DNA of 64,000 nucleotides, taken from NCBI GenBank assembly GCA_019671005.1, contig CM033744.1:13756128-13820127 (forward strand), written 5' to 3'. The stretch's first letter is position 1, and every line of letters begins with the position of its first letter. The stretch is from Hibiscus mutabilis. Its lineage: Eukaryota > Streptophyta > Magnoliopsida > Malvales > Malvaceae. Made by a program: the position numbers and the translations under genes. This document shows positions 55,306 through 64,000 of the stretch, piece by piece. Under the pieces are notes generated by a model, which searched no databases, was not told the origin of the DNA, and worked only from the letters and a program-made list of their open reading frames with translations.

Positions 55306-57770
55306 TGATAGAGTAGTGCAAATTCGAATAAAGAGAAAAACAAAACAAACCAAAATAAAGAACAAATCTAAAAATTCAGATTTGCTTATGGTGGTGGCGT
55401 CAATGGAGGAAGCTTGAATATGTGGAGATGGCGTGATGAATTGATAGTTGTTGTTTTGTCCTCAACACCATTTTTGATGCAATTATCTAAGCAATCAACC
55501 TCAAGCGGCTCTAACCCACCCTCCTAGATGCAATTACCTAGGCAAGCAAGAGTGTGAAGATGATCTCCCTCACAAGAACTCGATGATCTTATGTTGAAGA
55601 TGGCTTCTAGACAAGTTTACCGAACACTTGCAAACTCAAAGAATACTAAAATCTCCAAAGAGAACTTTTTACTAATCATTGAAATCTGAATTACAATGTG
55701 GGTGAAGCCTCCTTTATATAGGCCATCGAAAAGTTTTAATCCTACTAAACTTAGGAATTAAATACAATAAATAAATGCTAAAATCTAATCTCCTAATTAG
55801 ATAAGTAACTTCTAATAATAAATAAATGCTAAAAATAAAATCCTAATTAAATAAATCTGATCCTAATAGATATTGAAGAATCCTATGTTGATTTAAATTA
55901 CAAATAATCAAATAAAATCTTGAAAATTCGTAATTATCCAAAAATCCCGTATTAATCTCGTATCGAAATTTCTGCATGTGTTGTCTTCGCTAAAATAGAC
56001 GTATCTTGAGATCCAGATGTCCGACTGAGGCGTTTCAAGATGAGTTGGAAAGCTAATTTACAGCCGGACAAGTTTTAAGAAGACATGTTGACCCATAAAT
56101 GCCTGGATCCCATCCAAAAATGCTTCGCAAATTGACTGATGTTTCTGACTTGCAAAGCAGTTTCAACTTCTTTTCCAAGATGATTATTTTGACCCCTCTC
56201 ATGCTCGTATCATTCCCCTACTCATCAAAAAGATTCGCCCTCGAATATAAATCGGTAAATGGAGGAAGTTCATCAAAGTACCATAGAAGAGAAGTCGTCT
56301 TGAAGGATCCTTTTGCAGAGTGTCTTTTTGCAATGTAATTTACAAGTTCCTTCTCATTGGGATCATCACGATTGTTCTTTTGGTCACAAAGTAACTCATT
56401 CTCATCTTCAAAATTGTTATTAATGCTAAAAGAGTAATAAGCATAAATAGAATTCTGAAAACATCCAATGATACCTTTTGATTGTAAGGTACCTTCGTTG
56501 ATGTTTCTCGTTTGATGATCATCTTGAATCGTAATAGTAGGTTCGTCACTGGAAACAAACACACTACTTATAATTTCTTCCTAATCAATAGGCAAGGTTA
56601 AACTCTCGATGGTATTGTCTTCCTCATGTTCTTTAGAAGAACAAATTTCTTGATCATGCTCCGGATCACGAATTTCAATATCATTAGAAGACATGAATTC
56701 AGACAACATATCTCTCAAATTTTTTTCTTGAAAATAAAACTTATCTGGACAATCATACCCTGAATGATCTAGTCGACAACAATAATGACATCGAGTCCCC
56801 AAAAGGGTTAAATCCAATACGTTGCTCAATGACATCCTCAAGAACGACCTGAATCCGATACCAAATGATAGAGTAGCGCAAATTCGAATAAAGAGAAAAA
56901 CAAAACAAACCAAAATAAAGAACAAATCTAAAAATTCAGATTTGCTTATGGTGGTGGCGTCAATGGAGGAAGCTTGAATATGTGGAGATGGCGTGATGAA
57001 TTGATAGTTGTTGTTTTGTCCTCGGCACCCTCTTAGACGCAATTATCTAAGCAAGCAACCTCAAGCGGCTCTAACCCACCCTCCTAGATGCAATTACCTA
57101 GGCAAGCAAGAGTGTGAAGATGATCTCCCTCACAAGAACTCAATGATCTTATGTTGAAGATGGCTTCTAGACAAGTTTACCGAACACTTGCAAACTCAAA
57201 GAATACTAAAATCTCCAAAGAGAACTTTTTACTAATCATTGAAATCTGAATTACAATGTGGGTGAAGCTCCTTTATATAGGCCATGGAGAAGTTTTAATC
57301 CTACTAAACTTAGGAATTAAATACAATAAATAAATGCTAAATCTAATCTCCTAATTAGATAAGTAACTTCTAATAATAAATAAATGCTAAAAATAAAATC
57401 CTAATTAAATAAATCTGATCCTAATAGATATTGCAGAATCCTATGTTGATTTAAATTACAAATAATCAAATAAAATCTTGAAAATTCGTAATTATCCAAA
57501 AATCTCAAATTAATCTCGTATAGGAATTTCTGCATGCGTTGTCTTCGCTAAAATAGACGTATCTTGAGATCCAGATGTCCGATTGAGGCGTTTCAAGATG
57601 CGTTGGAAAGCTAATTTGCATCCCAACAAGTTTTAAGAAGACGTGTTGACCTATAAATGCCTGGATCCCATCCAAAAATGCTTCGCAAGTTGACTGATAT
57701 TTCTGACTTGCAAAGCAGTTTCAACTTCTTTTCCAAGATGATTATTTTGACCCCTCTCATGCTCATATCA
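55306..57770 (-). mobile_element. Non-autonomous element N4, complete
   Basis: LTRs 55306-56212 (907 bp) and 56866-57770 (905 bp); interior 56213-56865 (653 bp, the same length as in N2). Polypurine tract GAGTAGGGGAA on the minus strand next to 56212; variant primer site near 56845-56865. It lies exactly between a TRIM LTR end (TATCA, 55301-55305) and the TRIM primer site (57771). The right end reads GCTCATATCA instead of GCTCGTATCA. This can be explained by a TATCA target duplication followed by a 5-bp deletion. Confidence 0.93.
56218..57042 (-). pseudogene. N-family frame with zinc knuckle, best copy (N4)
   Basis: A single frame runs from an ATG in the LTR leader (57042), through the LTR end and primer site (ATLSFGIGFRSFLRMSL), into the knuckle CHYCCRLDHSGYDC (CX2CX4HX4C, about 56795-56750). 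It continues through DMLSEFMSSNDIEIRDPEH, an acidic region, FEDENELLCDQKNN, ELVNYIAKRHSAKGSFKT, and FDELPPFTDLYSRANLFDE near the 3' LTR. It is interrupted once, by a TAG at about 56581-56583 where N1 and N2 have GAG. The product would be about 270 residues or more. No enzyme domain. Likely RNA-binding, or a relic. Confidence 0.78.
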
Positions 57771-57976
57771 ATTGGTAATCAGAGCCTTGGTTTAGGTGTT
57801 TGAAACAATTATCTTTTACTGTTGTTTTAGTAGTTGAGAAAAAAGAAAAAATATATAATTCTCTATATATAGATCCTAGTTTTAATATTTCATTACGGGA
57901 GACATCTCAAGAGACTTAAAGGTTGTGATCAACTACTCTTAAGATTCAGGATGAATCGTTTTCAACAGGGGGAGAA
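57771..57976 (+). other. TRIM interior 2
   Basis: Homologous to interior 1, with primer site TGGTAATCAGAGC (57772-57784, one extra A) and polypurine tract AACAGGGGGAGAA. Non-coding. Confidence 0.92.
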
Positions 57977-59018
57977 TGATACATGTATGGGGGGCTAAAA
58001 TGATACATTGTAGCCAAAGAGTTGAAGCTGTTTTATAATTCTCGATTTTCAGCCGATTTGCATCGAATTTTCAGATGGGATCCGGGCACTTTTGAGTCTA
58101 CATGTCTTCTTCAAACATATTTTTCTGTCTCTTAGATTTCCAGCGCATCTTGAAACGCATAAATCCGACATCGGGAGCTCAAGTTATGTCTATTTTAGTG
58201 AAGACTGTAGCAGAAATCTCTATACGGTTTTATCACGGGAAATATTATTTATTACGAATTTTCAAAAATTTTATTGATTATTTGTACTTAAATTTAATCT
58301 AGGATTCTTTATGAAGATATTTAGATTATTTAGGATTAGATTTGTTATTTATTTTTTAGTTTTTTAGGTTAGATAAAATATGTTTATTTATTTTATTATT
58401 ATCTTTACTTTTCCTAATTTAAGTTGAACTCTTCATTTGTAGCCTATTTAAAGGCATATTTGCTTCATTAATAAGAACAACATCATGAATTTATGAGTTG
58501 CAAAAACCTTTGGCCATGGGCCATTTTATTTTCAAGGTAGATAGATTTGCCTTGTTATTTTTTGTATCAGAAGTCTTCTTCAACGTAAGTTCGTCAAGTT
58601 CTTGTGTGATGGAGATCATCTTCACACTCTTGCTTGCCTAGGTAATTGCATCTAGGAGGGTGGGTTAGAGCTGCTTGAGGTTGCTTGCTTAGATAATCGC
58701 GTCTAAGAGGGTGCCGAGGACAAAATATCCTACAACATCTATCTCGTCATCATCCATTCATTGGAGAGATTCATGCCGTTTGCAGGTGTTTGCCTGTTCA
58801 ATTGTGATTAGGAGGGTGCCAAAGACTTATCTATCCAACATCGCCACCATCAAATTCATCCTATCTCGTTTTCTACATCAAGATCATGCTTTATTATCGG
58901 TTTGCTGAACGTGGAGTTTGAGGTTTTCTCGGATCATATTAGTGAGTTTGCTAGATTAATTGTGATCTAGAGGGTTCCTAGATTTTGAGGTAATTCTTGG
59001 ATCCTGGCTTCCATATCA
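57977..59018 (+). repeat. TRIM LTR 3
   Basis: TGATACATGTATGG to GCTTCCATATCA, 1042 bp, followed by the target duplication TCTTG and the continuation of Copia gag. Confidence 0.95.
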
Positions 59019-60035
59019 TCTTGGAGAAGAGATTCTGGGAGAGCAAGAAGACGGCTATCATTGAAGCCAAGAACTTAAAGGAGCTCAAGCTTGATGAGCT
59101 AATTGGGTCTCTTCTTACCCATGAGTTGATGTCTAAACCCTTAAGAAGGGAGAAGGAAAAGAAAATCTAAGAGCAAGGAGTCGATATCAACATCGTTGCT
59201 CTGAAATCCTCCACAAGCCAACAAGAAAATTCAAGTGAAGAGGAAAGTAAAGATGAAGAGATGGCCTATCTCTTCAAGGAATTTGCCCGATTCATGAAGA
59301 GCGAAATGGAAGAATCCAAGCATGAATCAAAGAAGAAGATGAAGGATCCCCCAGGTGCTCTGAATGTAAGAAGATGAGGCACACCAAATACGGTTGACGT
59401 TGCTTCAACAAAAAGGGATCATCTTCAAAGAAAGCATATGGGGCAACATGGAGTGATGAAGACTCAACCGATCAGGATGATGTAGCCCACCTATGTTTTA
59501 TGGCCCTCCAAGAGGGTGAGGTAACTTCTAACTCATCTTTTTCAAATTCAAATTCATATACATTTGATGAGTTACAAGAAGCCTATGACAAATTGGTTTT
59601 TGAGTTTAAGGCTTCATTTTTTTAAAAATAAAAAGATAATTTCAAAATTGAAACCGAAAATGATTTGTTTTTGAAAATCAATTTGGAATTTGAAGCAAAA
59701 TTAAAGATTTTGAGCTTAAAGTTTTAAACTTACAAAATTTGCTTCGGAGTTTGGAAAAAGATCATCAAAAGGAGTTGGATGATATTTAAAAGGAAAAAGA
59801 TTTGATTTCCAACGAATTACAAAAGAAATACAATTTGGGAAAAAAAATTTATGTGAGACAATCTAGTGCCCCTAGATTTATTAAAGGAAAATGTTCTAGA
59901 AGTATTTGGGTCCCAAAAGGACTAATTACTTCAACTAAAAAGGATGAAATTGAAAAGTGGATTCCTAAGGGGACAAAACTTTGTGCTACTAATGCCTATG
60001 GATCCAAAGAAATTTGGATACAAAAAATTACTTGA
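59019..60035 (+). pseudogene. Copia Gag, C-terminal part
   Basis: After the target duplication the Gag reading resumes: LEKRFWESKKTAIIEAKNLK, LIGSLLTHELM, a charged stretch, then a zinc knuckle CSECKKMRHTKYG (about 59355-59395) whose last cysteine codon is TGA. Next come an acidic segment (DEDSTDQDDVAHLCFMA), a coiled-coil-like region (LQEAYDKLVFEF; FLKINLEFEAKL) and IYVRQSSAPRFIKGKCSRSI then WVPKG (59850-59920). Long Gag tails of this kind are known in some plant copia lineages. Several shifts and stops are present. Integrase motifs do not follow. Confidence 0.85.
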
Positions 60036-60134
60036 TTTTCTTTTTGTAGGTGTGCTTGAGCCATTGATGATTAAAGTCAAACTTATAGAAGCTCTTGATA
60101 CACAAGGAAGAACACTTGAAGAATGAAGGATTTA

Positions 60135-61498
60135 TGATATACTTCCGTCCTCGTTGTTGTTGGAGACGGCCTTTGATTGTAGGATCTAGGAAGGCAAGCA
60201 AGTGATTCCTGCAAAGTAAGATGGCTTGAAAGAATGAAAAGTATATGAATGGTGGCTGCGGAAGATGGTATGAATGGTGTATAGAAATGGTGATGGAAAT
60301 GGATGGAAAGGTGAAGGTAGTATCTTAAAGAATAAAGGAAGAAACTAGGCTATAGAGAGCCTAACCCCGAACCTTATAGATGTATTTAAAGGATGGTAGA
60401 AAGGACTTGGACCTGTTGGTTATAAAGAACCAAGAACCCAAAGTATCAAGGTGGAAAGGAGGTTTGACGCCACAAGTACAAAGTACTTGATAAGTCGATA
60501 AAGTTCTAAAAAGAACTAAAGAGAGAAAATTCTCACAAAGGTAATTTAATTGATATGAATGAGATGAGATGTTTACAAAATGAAAATACAACTTCTATTT
60601 ATAGGAAATGAAGGGGTTTGGCCGAATGGCCTTGTATCTATTTGGCTAGGCTTCAAGTCTCCCTCTAAGGCTGCTCGTGACTCCCTCCAAAGCCTTGGTG
60701 ATGATTCGACAGATTTGGAGTCTCTATCCACTTTGTTTCGGTGCACAAAAGGCTTCCCTCCATTAGTTTGCCACCCATTTTCAAGTTTTCCCTCCAAAAT
60801 GTAGGGACATGTTCCTTAGGAGGGGACATGACCCTTGGGGTAGTGAGCTGGCATGTGTAGGTGGAGCTGAAGTGAGCTGGTCGAGTTTGGTGTGAGCTGG
60901 ATTGAGCTGAGCTAGCTAGCTGAGTGAGCTAGCTCAATCTTCGATTCATTTTGAGCTTCCATGAGCTGCCCTTAGCTAGGCGAAACTAGTCGTTGAAGCA
61001 TGTTAGCTTTCTTTGTTTGCTTCCTTTTGTCCTCGAGCTGCCATAAGCTCCTAATGTGCTCCTTGAGCTAATTCGAGCTGCCATGAATGTTCTTGAGCTG
61101 ATTTGAGCTGCCATTTGAGGTGTTTGAGCTACACCGAGCTTTTATTACCTAAAAGAAAACGTTAAATAATGTGTAAGCTAAAATAAAGCTAAAATAAGGT
61201 GCATGCTTAAGCTATGCAAACACAAAATTTAAAGATGTGGATTAAGTTATTACTTAGGCAAACTTATGTGATATAAGAACTTATGTCCATAAGAACAATC
61301 CTGACTATGATATGCATAATATAAATTATGAAAATGTCATTATAACATATGTTATGCAACCAAATTAAACTAAGCGTGCCATGAATAACATAGATAAGTA
61401 AAAGATGTGTAGGGGTTTTAAAAGCTCCCTTTTCTTTCATTCTAAAGATTAGAGATGAAAGAACCATGATGAAAAGATGCCAAGGCTGGATTGTATCA
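60135..61498 (-). repeat. AGCT-type solo LTR inside Copia
   Basis: Plus strand TGATATACTTCCG at 60135 to GGATTGTATCA at 61498, 1364 bp, flanked by ATTTA (60130-60134) and CTTTA (61499-61503), a target duplication with one mismatch. Minus-strand TATA box at 60596-60603; dense GAGCTG words at 60840-61140. Same family as the LTRs of element B. No internal region, so it is a solo LTR. Frames 60361-60591, 60573-60797, 60580-60804 and 61264-61467 are not genes. Confidence 0.88.
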
Positions 61499-61888
61499 CT
61501 TTACATCCTACCTTTGGTTTAAGTATGGTAAAATTAGTTTAATTTTGTTTATTTTAATTTGATTTATTTATTTTAATTCAACTAGTTTATCATAAATGTT
61601 GGACTAACATTTGAAAGATGCTTGATTAAGGAGAAGCCAATTTTAAAACAAAACTTGTTTTTGTCAAAATTTTTTAACTTTCCATTGTTATTGGTCTTTA
61701 AAGTTTGAACCATTTTTTATATAACAAAAAGGGGAGAATGTTTTGAAAAATTGAATTTTCAAATGAATAAGGGGGAGCTTATAAGATTTTCAACAATTAA
61801 TCTCTAATCCAAAATTTATTTTTACTAAGGGCGAGAATCTCAAAAACAATTTTTTAAGTTGGTTCTATTATATCAAAAGGGGGAGATT
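61499..61888 (+). other. Copia 3' untranslated region and polypurine tract
   Basis: AT-rich, no gene. Ends with AAAAGGGGGAGAT next to the LTR. An imperfect copy of the polypurine context (AAAAAGGGGAGAATG, about 61727) and another (AAGGGGGAGCTT, about 61770) lie upstream. Confidence 0.8.
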
Positions 61889-63001
61889 GTTAGGATATTT
61901 GTTTTGATATAATAATTGAAAAATGTTTTGGACTAATTTGAAAAGACTTCAAAAATGGTTTTAAGTCCAAACAACTTGAAAATAAGTTGAGAAGTTTTTG
62001 AGAGGTTTTCGAAGTGTTTGAAATGTTTTAAAGTAGTCAAAATATTGTTTTCAACACAGGCATACCGATACAATATACTCAATATCGATACCCGTAAGGG
62101 TTTTCAACTACTTCAGTTTTCTAGAACTGAAAAACCATACCGATAAGCCCCTAGGCGTACCGATACGGATAGGGTCGTTTCGATATGCTTGTATGTGTAA
62201 CGATCCTATTTTCAACCACCCGTAACAGTTATTTCCCAACGGTCTTTTGAATTGTAGGTCGTACCGATACGGTCCTTGGCATTTCGATACGGCATACCAA
62301 AATAGACCAAGGCACACCGATACGCGTAGCCAGAAATGAGCATAACGGCTAGTACCAGTATCGATACGCCTCTCTGTGTATCGATACGAAAGGCTTTAAA
62401 ACTATATTTATTATGGGAAATAAAGTCTCCAACGGCTCCAATTCAACCCTAACAGTCTCCAATAGCTAGGAACTCAATTGGGAGTATAAAAGGGACATTA
62501 AAGCTACAGCAACAACTAATGATCCTCAAGTCAACAACATTATGATTCAAAATTGTCTTAGAGCTTAATTTTTCCCATTCTTGTATAGACTACACTCATG
62601 AGCCAAAATGTCATTATATGCTCAAGTGTATTAGGATTTGGGTGAGTGCTTTAGAGTGCAAACAAACACCTTTAGAGAGGGATTTCAGTTTGCTTAGAAT
62701 TTCTCTTGTTTAAGAGTGTTCCCAAAGCTCGGTTTGGGAGCTTTGGATGCTAGACTTGGTGAGTGAGTCTAGGTTGTAAAAGGTTTCTTCCTAAGCCTTG
62801 TAAAAGGGGAAGAATTCTTAGTGAATTGTTGAAATCCTTAGTGGGAAGCTAAGGTAGTAGATTTAGGCTTGGTTTAGGAAGCTGCACCACTCTAAAATCC
62901 TTGTGTCTATTTTCTATCTTTTACTTCCCACCACCATCACCCAAAATACAACTTCTCCACCACTAGGCAACACAAACGGTTGAAGTAAATCAAGCCCAAC
63001 A
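61889..63001 (+). repeat. 3' LTR of the Copia element
   Basis: TGTTAGGATATT to AGCCCAACA, 1113 bp. It retains the intact TG start lost in the 5' LTR. Dyad array at about 62055-62395, TATAAAAG at 62485-62492. Confidence 0.94.
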
Positions 63002-63278
63002 AGGCCAAGTTATGCAAAAGCGTTGAGCCCAATACGCTTCCTAGGTATCACAAGAAGGTGGCGAAGCTCAGATTTAGCAGCCAGGAAGGTCTCATCATCA
63101 GTAGTGGAAAGGTGCCAGCAAAGGCAATAATTTATTTGATTGTTTAGATACACAATGCGATCTGTGGAGGAGCTACGTTGATAAGCTTGCCAATCCTTTA
63201 GGCTTCCTACAGCTTGTATTTTATCCACAACCGAACCATGAGTGGCTGACCAAGCAGATTGAACTATGGATATACAAT
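63002..63278 (-). pseudogene. LINE ORF2 fragment upstream of the Copia insertion
   Basis: The minus frame contains LKDWQAYQRSSSTDRI, LAAKSELRHLL, and (one frame over) EAYWAQRFCITW, the linker between endonuclease and RT in plant L1 elements. It joins in sense with 51403 on the other side of the Copia element. It is cut at about 63278 by the tandem repeat. Confidence 0.85.
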
Positions 63279-64000
63279 CGGAATTTTAGCCGAGTAAAAA
63301 GTTCTAAAATTGAGGTTAAGATGTATAATCATGTTCAAAAGCCCATAGCTAAATATTTTTAATTCATAATTTTTTAAATTTATTTTGCAGCCATTTTGTT
63401 GGGGTTTAAGACGTGCATATCTAAATAGGCTGTGGACCCGTTGGAATTTTAACCGAGTAAAAAGTTCTAAAACTGAGGTTAAGCTATATAATCATGTTCA
63501 AAAGCCCATAACTAAATATTTTAAGTCATAAAATGTGATTTAATCTTATTTTTTGGCCATTTGTTGGGTTTTAAGGTGTGCATGTCTAAATGGGCTTTAT
63601 AGTGGGCTCGTTGAAATTTTAACCGAGTAAAAAGTTCTAAAAATGAGGTTAAGCTATATAATCATATTTTGTGGTCGTTTTATTGGGTTTCAGGCGTGCA
63701 TGTTGAAATGGGCTTTACAATGGACCAGTTAGAATTTTAACCGAGTAAAATTTTTTGAAAACGAGGTTAAGCTATATAATCAGGTTCAAAAGCCCATAAC
63801 TAAATATTTTAAGTCATAAAATGTGATTTAATCTTATTTTTTGGTCGTTTTGTTGGGGTTTAAGGCGTGCAAGTCTAAATAGGATTTACAATGGACACGT
63901 TGAAATTTTAACCGAGTAAAAAGTTCTGAAAATGAGGTTAAGCTATAATCATATTCCAAATCCCATAATCAAATATTTTAACTCATAAAATTTGATTTAA
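63279..64000. repeat. Tandem repeat, period about 162-171 bp
   Basis: Units begin GAATTTTAACCGAGTAAAAA at about 63279, 63441, 63611, 63729 and 63900. Steps are 162, 170, 118 and 171 bp. The short unit lacks the GTTCAAAAGCCCATAACTAA to GATTTAATC part. Each unit ends with GGCGTGCATGTCTAAATGGG-like sequence. No coding frame. The array continues past the window edge. Confidence 0.92.

Larger units (their letters stand above)
53016..59018 (+). mobile_element. TRIM dimer: LTR-int-LTR-int-LTR
   Basis: Three LTRs of 1043, 1043 and 1042 bp (53016-54058, 54263-55305, 57977-59018) alternate with two short interiors (54059-54262, 204 bp; 57771-57976, 206 bp). Outer flanks are TCTTG on both sides (53011-53015, 59019-59023), a perfect target duplication, so it counts as one insertion in Copia gag. 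Each interior holds only a primer site, about 150 bp of non-coding sequence and a polypurine tract. Element N4 lies between the second LTR and the second interior. Confidence 0.95.
51404..63001 (+). mobile_element. Ty1/copia element, gag-only, with nested insertions
   Basis: LTR 51404-52487, primer site 52490-52501, gag (52580-53015 continued at 59019-60035), polypurine tract AAAAGGGGGAGAT (61876-61888), LTR 61889-63001. It is inserted into the LINE: the LINE frame (AYWAQR...W before, LAQGDKN after) continues exactly across it. Target flanks GAGCC (51399-51403) and AGGCC (63002-63006) match imperfectly. Integrase and RT are absent, either deleted or never present. Nested inside are the TRIM dimer (53016-59018) and a gypsy solo LTR (60135-61498). 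Confidence 0.93.

Overview
This is intergenic heterochromatin-type DNA from a flowering plant, and essentially all of it is LTR retrotransposon with one LINE fragment. Evidence for a plant: primer-binding sites matching initiator-Met tRNA (TGGTATCAGAGC and variants), plant Ty3/gypsy protease, RT and integrase motifs, a chromodomain, a plant L1-type RT, and AT-rich U3 regions. A eudicot is likely. The phrasing of the long LTRs suggests Malvaceae, but that is a low-confidence guess from memory. I see no intact host gene, no functional RNA gene and no CRISPR. Every coding region is a broken transposon gene.

Layout. (1) 1-13754: a minus-strand gypsy element, here called O, with gag at 10930-12037. 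Its left LTR is cut by a younger minus gypsy element A (1-4962), its interior by a non-autonomous element N1 (5960-9173), and its right LTR by a solo LTR of a short non-coding family, here called TRIM. (2) 14274-38111: a block that appears to be inverted. It holds a self-nested gypsy B (14602-20725, target-site duplication ATAGG), a 3.5-kb solo LTR (21532-25017, TSD TGTGG), gypsy fragments (25243-30538), and the other half of O's right LTR carrying elements N2 (30821-33238) and N3 (33796-37189, TSD TGAGG). (3) 38667-48156: gypsy L with LTRs of about 4.1 and 2.7 kb. (4) 48157-49625: a minus chromovirus fragment G with integrase and chromodomain, whose LTR stub carries a tRNA-like triple hairpin. 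(5) 49626-63278: a minus LINE split by a Copia element (51404-63001). The Copia gag is split by a TRIM dimer (53016-59018, TSD TCTTG), and that dimer is split by element N4 (55306-57770). A gypsy solo LTR sits in the Copia 3' region. (6) 63279-64000: a tandem repeat of about 170 bp running off the edge.

The strongest new observation is the inversion. The two halves of one TRIM LTR lie 23 kb apart in opposite orientation. They add up to exactly one LTR and carry matching TSDs (GATAC and its reverse complement). Undoing the inversion also rejoins O's right LTR. Other points of note are: a non-autonomous family whose reading frame starts in the LTR leader, crosses the primer-binding site and keeps one nucleocapsid zinc knuckle; a hairpin repeat in the leader RNA shared by several LTR families; U3 arrays of GTAYCGRTAC-type dyads shared by gypsy and copia elements; and polyprotein tails encoded inside LTR starts.

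Functionally the pieces form a parasite hierarchy. Autonomous gypsy relatives would have supplied RT and integrase for the N and TRIM families, which keep only termini, primer site, polypurine tract and at most a gag remnant.
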